This document shows, in pieces, positions 10,201 through 22,200 of a stretch of 64,000 bases of DNA. The notes below the pieces were generated by a model. That model saw only the letters and a list, made by a program, of their open reading frames with translations. It made no database searches and was not told the origin of the DNA. This DNA comes from Heligmosomoides polygyrus polygyrus (taxonomy: Eukaryota > Nematoda > Chromadorea > Rhabditida > Heligmosomidae): the NCBI GenBank assembly GCA_947396885.1, contig OX377206.1, positions 89,773,960-89,837,959 on the forward strand, read 5' to 3'. The position numbers were made by a program, and so were the translations under genes. Positions within the stretch are counted from its first letter, which is position 1. Every line of letters begins with the position of its first letter.

Positions 10201-13200
10201 GTAGTAAAATACGAGGCAGGGTAATAAGCAGCAGATCTGCACAATCTCCAAGGACTAAGTTCGCGCAGAAGCTACACCTTCAATAGCTACGGTTGATAAC
10301 TGCTTTCACTTCTACCACAATAAACGCTAAGATCTTTGAACGTTTAATATGGGTCGATAATTGCTTTCGCTTCTACATCAATAAACGCTAAAATATTTGA
10401 GCGCCTAATTTGGCGATTGGCGTAAGGCCTCTAGGTACGAATAACAATGCAATATGTAGCTAATATAAGATGGAAAAGTAAGCATACCCGCTTGATCCTT
10501 TGCCTGCCACCTTCATGTTGTGAGAAGTGCGAGATATTTCCGGACGAAGACAACTACGACCGTTCCGTACCTTAAAGAGCATCATTTCTAGAAATTACAG
10601 TTAACAAGACGTCCACTAACGTACTAGAAAAGGAAAATAGGAGAGAAGAAAATGCGAACATGTTAGCACGCGTCCTGATATTTTAACAACTTATTGGGAA
10701 CACGCACTCCAGCAGCTCATCATCAGTTTTATTAGAATCTACTACATGTGACTGAGTTTCAGGTTTTCGAAAAATTCTTCACTGAGATAAACAAAAGCCC
10801 AAAACCCGCTGTATTCCTAAGCACCTTTCACACAACGTGGCATTAGAAAAATTCACAACAGGCTTATTCAACACCTAATGATCGAGGAATCCCGCGCACA
10901 CATATTCACTAAACAAGACGCTCTTCTTATTCTTCTTATTAGACATATGGTGGGATACGTTGCACTAACAATCCAATAAGGCCCCGTTTATACTTCGACG
11001 CCAAGTGACGCGACGCTCCATGTTGCCGCCACATTGATCGAGCGACGTGATCGATCAATTTGGGCACTGTACACACCGTCGCGTCGCTTGGCGTCGAAAA
11101 TATAAACGGGCCTTAACGGACCTTTATTTCTAATAGATAAATATTAACATTCACGACGGCAACGATAGCAGCGACTGAGTCGCTCGTGCAAAGCATGCGA
11201 ATCGATTATTGCAGCACGATGGTCCAATGAAAATTTATATGTACCCTTAGCCCTGGCAATCAACCACTACCATCGCAGGCTATGAACAGGCATTGTATTT
11301 AAAAAAGCTAACTCACCTCCTTGGTTCGCATCCAATCATCCCAATACACCTTTGGAAACTTTGGAGAGAGCTCTTTCCACAGGTTCCTTGTAAGCATCCA
11401 TCCTAGACAAGAAAATTGAAGAAAACCACCACTACACATCGAAAAAGCAAAGGATAGTAAAATCAATCAGTGGTCACCTAATCCAGGGAAGAAATCCGTC
11501 CGCCAAACTTTCTCGGCAGTGTCCTTGTTAACCAGGTTTGGAAGCCCGTTATCATTCCATGCTGAAACGCACCTGAAACGAAGTGAATACAGTAACAATT
11601 TGAGAGAGCAGTATCGTGTTAAAAGCGACTGCTACTGAAGAAAACAAGTCTGACCATACCACACAGTAGAATCAGCGAGTAGAACCTGCTTTCCCCATGT
11701 AAAGTAGGAGAAGAAATCTTTTGCGATGTCCAGGTCATCTGAAGCACAAAAACTAGTGGATAGAAGACATTACTGTAGTCAAGAAGAAGGCGCTCCTAGT
11801 CGATTACGGTTGGGAGTGCATTGCGTCGGAATCACACGACTTTTCCATAATGCATGAAGCACTACACTAACTGCACCTACTACAGCGACAAACTGAGCTC
11901 CGAGGCGGTATTTCGGCCCAACAATTATCTCTATGTCATCACACAACGCTTCCCCCCCCCCGCCCCTTTGAGCCTGCCCAGAAGATTCCTCTGGTAGACC
12001 AGCGTAATTCGTCACATAGTTTTCATGTACCAAACACCCCTCGGTTGTTTTGTTTAATTGTACACTGTTGACCTTCCGTTGACATAGTTAATGGCTTATC
12101 GATACTTGTATAGTGTATGCCATTTCCACGTTGAATTGGACTCTTCTCAAATCAAACTGGACACTCTTCTAAGCTAGTCTAAGATTGTTGAAATCAAAGC
12201 AAACTTTTTTCAAATACCCAATAAGTGAACACATTGTTTGAAATTTTATAAAAAATGAGGGGAAATTAATGGTTTAAACCTTGTTTTAAAGAGCGGGAAG
12301 GCGGCCACTTTGAGTACCGAAAAAGAGATTGTGCCATGCACTCGTCCAAGACGTCGAGATTTTCATTCGACTGATGGCAGAAATTCTGTTTGCATAGAAT
12401 TTGACACCTGTTAATGATATAACAAAAACAACTGTAAAGAACAGACATATCCCCACCTTGATGGTTCACACAATTGGCATTTACGCTATCAATCAAACAA
12501 AAGCTGCGGCGAACTTTTTGAGTGCATGGCGCGATTTGATATTTTAATGAAATATACATTTGCAAAAACGTCCGATTCGACGTGAAGATGGCACGTATGG
12601 TTACTTTCGTGTCTTCTGCCCTGATGGAATTTGACCCTCCCTCAACCACACGCCCTCCCTTATTTGGTTCCATCACAAACGCGTGAACTCAGAAGCAGAT
12701 AGCATTGTACCATTAATCTCACTAATTCGCTATGTGACCAGTGCTAGTACACTGACTATGAAACAGCCCTAATTCTGGAGAGAAGGCTAATCTATTCAAC
12801 AGCGCGGAGGGCAGGAAGTGCCCCTACTTTGCTATGTCGTCCACCTCCGAAAATTAACAATCAGACCATCAAACAAAGCCTTTCAAACTCGCCCACCTTC
12901 GGTAATGATGACGAAGTCGTAGCGCGTCTCGTTGAACACCTTGTCCAGAGCCCAGTGATAATGTGCTGCGATGTATTCATAGTTCTTCGAGCGTGGGCGA
13001 GGTTCGCTGTCACTTTTCAGCTGAAAACGACTCTTATTTCAACTGCACTGCATTCATTACCAGAACTCTAAAAGGAAACCATTCAGCTTTAGATGCTCCA
13101 CTAAACAAACTTGCTTCTAGCAATGATTCCTATTAAATTTAATCTTAACAATGGACAATTCCACTGGATTTAGCTTTCCAAGAAACTCTCTCGAAACAGA

Positions 13201-16200
13201 ACAAATGTGGCTTCAAAACTTTATCCAGTCAAAGTGTTTTCCAGATTTTCCGATTACCACCAGTATATTCTAAACAGTTCATATCCGGGAGAATAGAAGG
13301 ATGAAGGATAAACGGTAACGACCTGGTAACGACTTCACTCAATCCCTTCTGGGATGCGCCACGCATTCTACTACTGCGTGATGGCGTGGAGACGATTTTA
13401 ACGCGTATTTGGCCATGCAGTGACTTGCGGGCCAGTCGATGAACAAGTCGGCGCTTTATCTTTCCCAGACAAGTCTGTTACCAATTCACTGGTCCCAGAT
13501 GGATGAAAGGCTTGGTTGGCCTGAGCGGGAAATCCGAACCAAGAACCTGGTATCGGGTGCACGCGACAGCCGACACCTCCTCCGACTGCGGTACACGCGC
13601 CCACAACCTTAAAGCGCTGTCATAAACTAGGCTGGAGGAGCTAAACCTAAAAATAATAACTAATGGAGCTGTCACGGTATAGTGGCGACCGCCTCTGTAA
13701 GCCACGCCCCTACATGGGTTGGAAAGTTGGCAGTCTCCCTAACTGCATTCTTGCTAGATGGTTGTTGTATATAATATAGACTAATAATAAAGGTTTGTAA
13801 ATCCTCACTCCCAGGCAGGAGTATGACATGGAGGTCGCGGGGAGATCCTTTTGGACTTTTGCTCAAAATTTCTAAAAGAAGTTAGCAGTAGGGGAGACTC
13901 CGTTTTGACGGCCATCAAAACGTATTTATATCTCGAGATATACACACTACACCGCATGCACATTGCACATTCCTCATGAAGCATGCTGGCATGATTTTTT
14001 TTGTTGTACTGAGCATGATTTTATCACTTCCACTTTTTCGTTTGTCTTCGTCGTGGCGCATGAATGAGGCAGGGCATGTAACTAAACAGCTATTTTTCAA
14101 AAGAATTACTATTACTATTTTCAAAGAATTTGAGCCGCTTACTCTATACTATTTTTTAAACTCTAACTATCGATTGCGAAAAGTACGATTTTCGCTATTC
14201 GCGACAGCGATTTAAAGCGAATATCGTATTTTCCGACCTGGCGTCTTCAAAAACACTAAGTGTGCGGGAAGTACGTTCTTCACATGAGTCACTGCCGAGT
14301 GCAAACTACCTCCTTTGTGAACCTCGTACTTTTCCGATTTTCCCTTTTGCGCACGTCCTAGATGATCTCTTTGCATTCATGTTTTCGTTATCACGTTAAT
14401 AGCCTAATCAAATTTTTCACTATTAGCTTATTAAAACGTCTAATTTATAGCTCATGTTTCTAACCTTCAATTCTTAACTTATCGTCAATTCACTTGCTAC
14501 ATTTTACTCTGCCATTCATGCCACCGCTAGCTTGTATATAATCTGTACATAGGACTTCAAAAAAAAATCCGAAAGAGAACAAAAAAATTATTTTTTTAGA
14601 TTTTTTTTCGATGTTAATAGAACTTCGCCCATTGGCTACACTACCGTATACTAGGTAATGTCGGCATTACAAAGGAGCCGAAACGTGGCTTCGAGCATAC
14701 ACTCGAGGGCGTCGACCAGAGCTCACGTAAGTACCCACTTAAAAATAGCGGCGTCAACGAGGCTATGATAATCCCGCTCGTAGGGAAAAGAGAGCGGTAA
14801 CCCATACTGAGGTCATCTAACGGTAAGAGGCATTACGTCTTCGTGACTGTAGTTGGACGGTTGGTTTCAACTGCGTTCTTTGCTTACTGCTTCCTTAGTT
14901 CTCTGCCTGTCTCCTATTTCTTCATCTTACTCATCAACATAACGAATAATTACTTAGTGCCGAACAGCTCACCAGCTGAGAAACGATTTGCTCGCACCGA
15001 GCAAAGAAATCAAGCGAAACTAACGAGTCGACTTATCGACGAATCACGGGAATTAATAGAACGGTTGCTCATTACGAACATGGCGAGAAATGATAACGGA
15101 CCAATCGGGGGCCTATCCAGATTTCAGAAAGGCCTCTTGTTATTCGGGGCAACATAGCTGATCTGTTCCTTCCCGCATTGCAGTGCTGGCCGAATTATAA
15201 CGGAACTAACATGTCAGTGGTGAAGTTTGTTAGAGAGATGAACGAAAAAGCCAATGCAGCGGGATATGACGAGCAGAAACTGGCAAGGCTCCTTCCTCTG
15301 CAATTAAGCGGAGCAGCCAAAATAAAATACGAGAACTATGATAACGATGTTAAGCTGGATTACCGAAAGGTTGTTGACCAGTTGAAAAAAGACTTTCGTA
15401 GCCCTAACTATGTCGAAGTAGCGAAAGCAAAAATTTATCACGCGAAGCAGGAACCCGATGAAAATGTGGTCATTTATGGGCAACGGGTGAGAGATTTAGT
15501 TGCCGACGCTTTTGCCGAAAGTAATCCCATCGCCTTCGAAGAAATAATGTGCGAATCATTTGTGCGCGGCCTTACTACGAATCTTCGAATTGCGGTAATG
15601 AAAAAAAGGCAGTCATCACAGACTTTCAAAGATCTGCAACAAGTTGCAGAAAACGAAGTCATCTTCTTGAAATTGTGACGCGTGAGAGGGGAATAATTGA
15701 TAACGCCCTTGTAAATGCGATCACGGAAGCCGTTCAAAACGCACACATTAGTGAAAGCTGCCCACATCGAAATTACCAAAATCCAGGAAACTACCAGCGT
15801 CAAGAGTGGAATCAATCGCCATACCCTGCTGTTAGTGCATCGCCAAATTTTTCACCACGTTGGAACAGTAATAGGGCATATCACGAACGTAGTCCTCAAT
15901 CCTATAACGATAACGGTTACTACAATAACGGAGGAATTCGAAGCCCACGTGGATATCACGGACGCGATTCTCAAATCCCTAGAAATAACGCTTCTCACAA
16001 TTACGTGAGAAATTATGATGACTAACATGATAACGGTCGATATCGGGATTACTCTAATGAATTTCTGCACAACTGAGAAGTCAGTGTGACGGCATAAAAA
16101 TCTATTGCATTCAAAATAACGTCCTATATTATAACGAAGGAGAAAATATTCGGTTAGGTAAAGTAGACGAATGTCACCAAAAAGATTTTGTAGCAGAATC

Positions 16201-19200
16201 ACGAAAACCCCTTTGCCGGAGGTTACTTGGGCAGTAAAAATACCTTGCAGTAAGATTCACGTACGATTTGACTGGAAGAAAATGAATAACGAAATAGCAA
16301 GTTTTGTTCTAAGCCGCGTCCATTTTACAAAATATAACGATGTCCGTAGATCTGATAAAGACAGGGAAATTCGGACTATGATTACGACAGTGAATACACT
16401 ACCGCAAAAACTCATTTCGAGGTGACTTTAAACATTTTCACCAGAAGGTCGGAAAAATAACGATTGGTAGAATAACGATTTAACATAAACCAAATTCATA
16501 ACGATTTCTAATCAATATTTGAAGGAGCTATGCGACGATATCAGTGCTCGAACTGATACCTTGGAAGAAGAGGTACGAGAACTCCGACAAGCACTCTTGA
16601 CTTGTCAGGAGCAAGTTGATGCGATGGCAAAGATGGCGAACAAGGACTTAAACCTGGTCGCCAATGTGGGTCACGCCGATAAAACGTGCCCCAGAGATGC
16701 GATGGTCGACGGCTCTAGAGATGCGGTGGCTCCAAGCAAGGCCGGTGGCAGTATGCGGGCAGCGATTCGAGCAATGCCTCGAAGGCACATGATCCGGAGG
16801 ACCTATGACCTGGCCCTAGGCTTATGCATAAATTTCGCCCTGTGCGCACTGGAAGGAATCCTCCCATAATTGCCTCTATGTCCATAGACCCATCATTTTA
16901 ATTCATCATTTGAGTGAATATTTGTTTTTGTTGTTATTTAAAAATTATTGTGTTGTATATTTTTGTCGAGGCCGACAAATTCGAAAGGAAGGGCATGTCA
17001 CGGTATAGTGGCGACCGCCTCTGTAAGCCACGCCCCTACATGGGTTGGAAAGTTGGCAGTCTCCCTAACTGCATTCTTGCTAGATGGTTGTTGTATATAA
17101 TATAGACTAATAATAAAGGTTTGTAAATCCTCACTCCCAGGCAGGAGTATGACAGAGCCAAAAGTGTCAAACGGGGAGTGAGCAGCGTATAATGTGCCGC
17201 ACAATGTGCTTGCATGTATTCCACATCGACTCAGGGTTCGGATCCCGCTCTGGCTAACGAGCCGTTTAGCTGGCATAGGTGAACGCTTCCTGCATGGTTC
17301 AAAGCTTTCTGGAAAGAATAGAGCGCATCGATTGGCCATTGCAGAGCCTCACACGAAAAGTACGAATTGAAACTGACTCCACGATATCCCGTTGTAGAAT
17401 GCGTGCTGGGTCCCGCAATGGGACTAAGTTATGCCAGCCTATATCAATAGGTCGTGGCCGATTTATAAAGTAACGAAATGATCAACAAAACAGTGCCCTA
17501 GTTCCAAACCCCAAAAGAGTAATGGTCCCAAAAGCTTGTACAAGGTAAACTAGGCAGGAGCTCTGCCCTGTAACTGAATTGAGGGAGCTGCATGTTTACA
17601 ATATGATACATGGGTCATGAACAAAGAATACGTGATCTACAGAAAAAACAACTCACATTCATGTACGACACGTTCCTGTGATGTTTCGCAAAATGGGTCG
17701 CAACGGTAGCTACATCGGGATTTCGGCCATCCTGACTTATTATGATAGGAAATTTCACAGCTGATGGACGAAGCCTGAAACGATTATCAATAGAATCACT
17801 TCTACTGCGCTTCTACATCATGGTATAGTTCGCTTGCATTAAATGTGACCTCTATCTATTTCGTATCTTCCGTCCGATCCTGCGCTCTTTGTTAAGACAC
17901 TCTGCACAGTAGGAAAATCGCAGTGACAGTGCATCACTGCATCTACCCTACTCGTGGGGGGGGGGGGTGCATAGTGTTCTCGGCTCTATTGTACTTTCAC
18001 AACTCCAGAGGTCGAGAAGAGGTCGAAAAAAATTGCCCAAACCTCGACCAGGAGAGTTATTTGGTATGCTGTTCACGAATCTGACATCTGCTTTTGTTAT
18101 TACGCCGGAGAACGGTAGCTACGGGTAAGGATCGCTTCAAAATGAATTTCTGGAGGTATCCATCGGTAACCATGACCTTAGTCAACCACACCTCATTCAC
18201 CCCTACTGTAAAAAGGGACATCAGATTCACGGTCAGCACCATGAATAACACTCTTGAGCGAAGTTTGGGCAAAAACGGTGATTATGAGCTCGACAGCCTT
18301 AGTCACCTGCACCGTTATCTACATTAATCGGCCAAAATAACTTCAAAAACAGATGTCAGATTCGTGATCAGCACTCCATGGGCGAGGTTTGGGCGAAAAA
18401 TTTTTTCGACCATTCCTCAAGCTCTGAAGTCGTTGAGGTACAATACTGCCACGTTCTTTCACAGGTTAGTTCCGTTTGTTGTGTTTGTACAGCTATTTTT
18501 CCTTTCTCAAAAAGGCACAGTGACGTTCCCTCACTCCCCCTATTAATTGGGATAGCTACAGGTAATTCCTGATCCTAACGATACCGCAGTTCCGTCTAAC
18601 TCGGTTCTTGTATGTTCACCATTGCATTCTGGGCATGAATATTTGGTTTACACAAGGCAACCATATTCCATTTATAAGGAGGGCCTCCAGAATTGCGGTG
18701 AGCTTTTGCGACGTATTTTTTTTTTTTACAGGAACTAGGGGACCGTGTGTGGAATCCAAAACCATAGTTGATTTTTTCGAAATGCTCTTCTGTGGTGGAA
18801 GAAGGCGTGTGAAAACGTGAGCGCGAAGTTCATCACACCCTTCACATAATATTTAATATCGACCCGACGTGTGCGAAGAGTTTGTTCGGGGACGCCAGGG
18901 ACCGAACCACAAAACCCACTAGAGGCGACATCGCTATCCACTGCGCCAACCGACCACATTCGGTGGAGTGACACCGGGGTGTGACGAATTTTGCGATCAA
19001 GTTTTCACACGACTTTTTCCACAACAGAAGAGCGTTCCGAACAAATTAACTATGGTTTTGGACTCCCCACACGGGACCCTAAATCCTGTAAAAACTGAAT
19101 CGCAAAAGCTCACCGCAAGTTTGGAAGTTCTCCTTACCAGACTTAACTCGATCCCACAGTCTGACGAAGAAAAGAACAAAGTGAGGTCAGGAAACAACGT

Positions 19201-22200
19201 ACCGAACCAACTGCTCCATATGATTCCGAAGAGCTTCACTTCTTTTCGCCGACATAACAAGTACAGCAGAAACGAACTCATCACTGTTAGACGATTGCTG
19301 TTGCTCAACCTGAACATGTTCATCAATAACATATCGATCGTTACAAGGTCATATAACATGAATTCCGCTAAGGAGTTCGATAACGCACTTCTCGTGTAAA
19401 AAAAACATAGAACAAATTCCTAATAGTGTTACACGGCTAGCTCCACTTTACAACTATACTTTCTATTACAATTAAGTTCCAAGCACATACAACAACTCAA
19501 AACGGTTCTCAGCTCGAGTTTTGTTCATTGAATCATAGATCATTGCACATATCGCGGAAATAATTGTAGGAAACCCTGAGTTGTGCCGACAGTAGCTGAT
19601 TACTAACCAAAGTTCGAACAGGACTGCCCAGTGGTGGAACCCTAGGTAGAACGCTTGTACACTCCTATAAGCAGGAGTATGCTTGTGTTGGGGCGCCTGT
19701 GGCGCAGTAAATAGACGGCCCGATGTAGCGCTACACACGAATCGATTGTATGTTCGCTACGTGCCCAAGCCAAGCAGTTCTTCTAGACCTCCAAAGTTGA
19801 TGTAATGCTACCAAACTTGTCTGAGAACGATAATACGCTAGCATTTGTAATAGCTGTAGACCGCAAGTGATAACAAAGATTAAACTCGTCTTCAAAATGC
19901 CTCCACGATATCATATAGAAGCGGAACGCATCCCAAACGGGATTAAATATGTTCCGTTCACGGTTTATAGAGTTCTTTTTGACATTACTTTAATCGGATC
20001 GAATATTTTTGCAAGCTGGTGCTTTCACTCACCAAAAGGTACAGGCTCAAGCAAAAAATCCCTAGACTACAAATCACACCTAAAAGACAATTTGCGCCTG
20101 TCGAACAGCGTTCTTGTTTGGTAAAGTGGTCATAATGGAGCTCCCGAAGAACTCTAACAAATTGATAGTTGCATAACCCCTTGGTAGTAAATATACCTCC
20201 TCTTTTTCAGCAAGCGAGCTACAAAATCGCTCTGGGTGGATGCAAATGCGCACGATTTTGGGGGCGGGAACAACAGCAGTGGCCGCCATTTGGGACAAGT
20301 TGTCGCGTTGTATCGCGCTCTCCGCGCCAACCATGCTCTCCTCGCCGTCTGGCACATTCTTTCACCGCCAACGTATACAACCATGCTACTCTAGTCGACA
20401 GGCCCCTCTTTCACATGTGTGCTCTCTCAAAACGGCGAATGAATGATAACAAATGACTGAAAAACTGAAGCGCTCAGCCGTTTTCTGAAAAAGCTGGTAT
20501 TAAAACAATGCCAAATTCGATTATGAGCTTTAAACATGCGTGAGACAAGCCCCGATCCTCCTGACTCAATCAGCAAAGGCGCTGGAATCACGTGAGCATC
20601 GCCGCGATTGCTCGTCCCCAGTGTTGGAGACCCCGCCCCCAAAATCGTGCGCATTCGTGCGCACCCGTCCAGTAAATGTTTTTTAACCTGTGTTCTTTTC
20701 TGCTTAATTCTATTTGTTATTTGATGTTATTTTAGTGGTTTTGCTTTACTTTCGCTGTTTATTTCTTTGTGTTGTAGCTCCGATCTTCTCTTTTCTTGAA
20801 ACCTCGGCATTGTGAGTTGGTAATGTTAGTATATATTGTGCCAAGAGAGGTTTTTAGGTGAACGAATTTATTCAGCAGGCCTGATGTTTCGATGTTCCGT
20901 CGCCTTCACAGGCCTAGGCTCACCGTTAAGGTGAATGAATCCTGCTGAATATAGTCGTCCACCTAAAAATCCTCGTATTGCACAATACTAACAGTACCAG
21001 CGTTGGTTTGTTTTTTTCTCTCGTTTTACATGCGGATGCATGTAATAAATGCCAAATGTTAGATAAGGCCTTTACAATACTCTGCTGAAGCAGAACGCGT
21101 GGCGCACTCCAGACGAGATTAAATAATGCGGCTTTTCCCCTCTACGAGAAGGCAGTAGAACGGTCAAAACCACATGTTTCAATTGGTGCTTACGTTCACA
21201 GAAGCTTAAGGACACCCACCCCTTATCAACGCCTTCAGCCGCAGCCGCTTAGACTGTTTGCGATTCACGCAACAATAGGTGATAAGCCATGATAAGGGAA
21301 ACAGCACGAAGCGGGAAGACTTAGCAATTAGGATAACCGCTTTAATTGATAAAAAGCAATACGGAAGCCTTGTCTAAGATCGCCCCGGGTCTTCTACTTT
21401 GCGATTCAGACACCTGTCGACGTCGTTATTAGTGACTTGTCATCGGAAATGTAAAGGACACACGCTGACTAACAATTTATTATAGAAAAAGCGAAGCTGC
21501 ACTTTTGTTAACATGCGAATACGTTAACAGTCGTTTCGCCCAGCCTTCAAAAAAACAACAACAATTGTCTACGGTAGTTCCCCTCCCAGTAATAGCGGTG
21601 AAAGACAACATTTATCGAACAGCTGGAAATAACCAAGTTATAGCTAAACTCCAACATGCTTACCAAGTCCATAGTTAGGTTATGGGTAGTATTGTACTTA
21701 GTGTACGCCACTTAATCTTGTTCAAAATAGATCTACTAGAGGTAAGCTGCCATGGGAAGGACGAATATCATGGTCGTTTTTTGCGAGAATGCCTTATAAG
21801 CCCGTTATATCAAGTTCGAGTTTCCCAAGGCAATGCGAAATAGCGCGCGCTGGTAAGAGACGCAGACTCCGCCTCTTATCAGCACGCATTCGCGACCGTC
21901 TCCCGAGGGGGGGGGGGTAGTTTGAACGTGAACATACAGCGAATGTAATGCAGTCTTATATCCTCGTTTCGATTACAGATCCGCATCTTATTTGCTTTCA
22001 TATTTTGGCAAGGCAGGGAACTCCAGGATGAAGGCAATTTCAACACGAGTGCGCTAGTGGGCCCAACCCACACCCGGTGTCCCTTCCCGTGCTGAATTCT
22101 GTGCACTCCTCCCGGTCAGCGGAGGAGAGCACAGAACAGAGCTTTAACCCCTTATGCCCCGGCTAACCTCAGCTGCAGGCTAGAGGCGGCGCAATAGTAC

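Larger units (their letters stand above)
13670..17154 (+). mobile_element. Gag-only LTR retrotransposon with identical LTRs
   Basis: Two 159-bp LTRs (13670-13828 and 16996-17154), both TG...CA, show no difference on reading. They contain an aataataaagg polyadenylation signal. The 4-bp target duplication is GAGC (13666-13669 and 17155-17158). A primer-binding-like site tggaggtcgcgggg starts immediately after the 5' LTR at 13829. A polypurine tract (gaaaggaaggg) precedes the 3' LTR. The 3.2-kb interior encodes a Ty3-type gag and a coiled-coil ORF, but no protease, reverse transcriptase or integrase was found. This is therefore a young non-autonomous element presumably moved in trans. It lies in the MGAT1 intron between 13020 and 17657, antisense to the gene. 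Confidence 0.93.

Noticed and set aside
17860..17960. Minus-strand frame reading CDFPTVQSVLTK, resembling the MGAT1 ACDR strand
   Set aside because: No donor gives the phase required by the next exon. The exon at 19203-19309 supplies this region with correct splice sites and phase.
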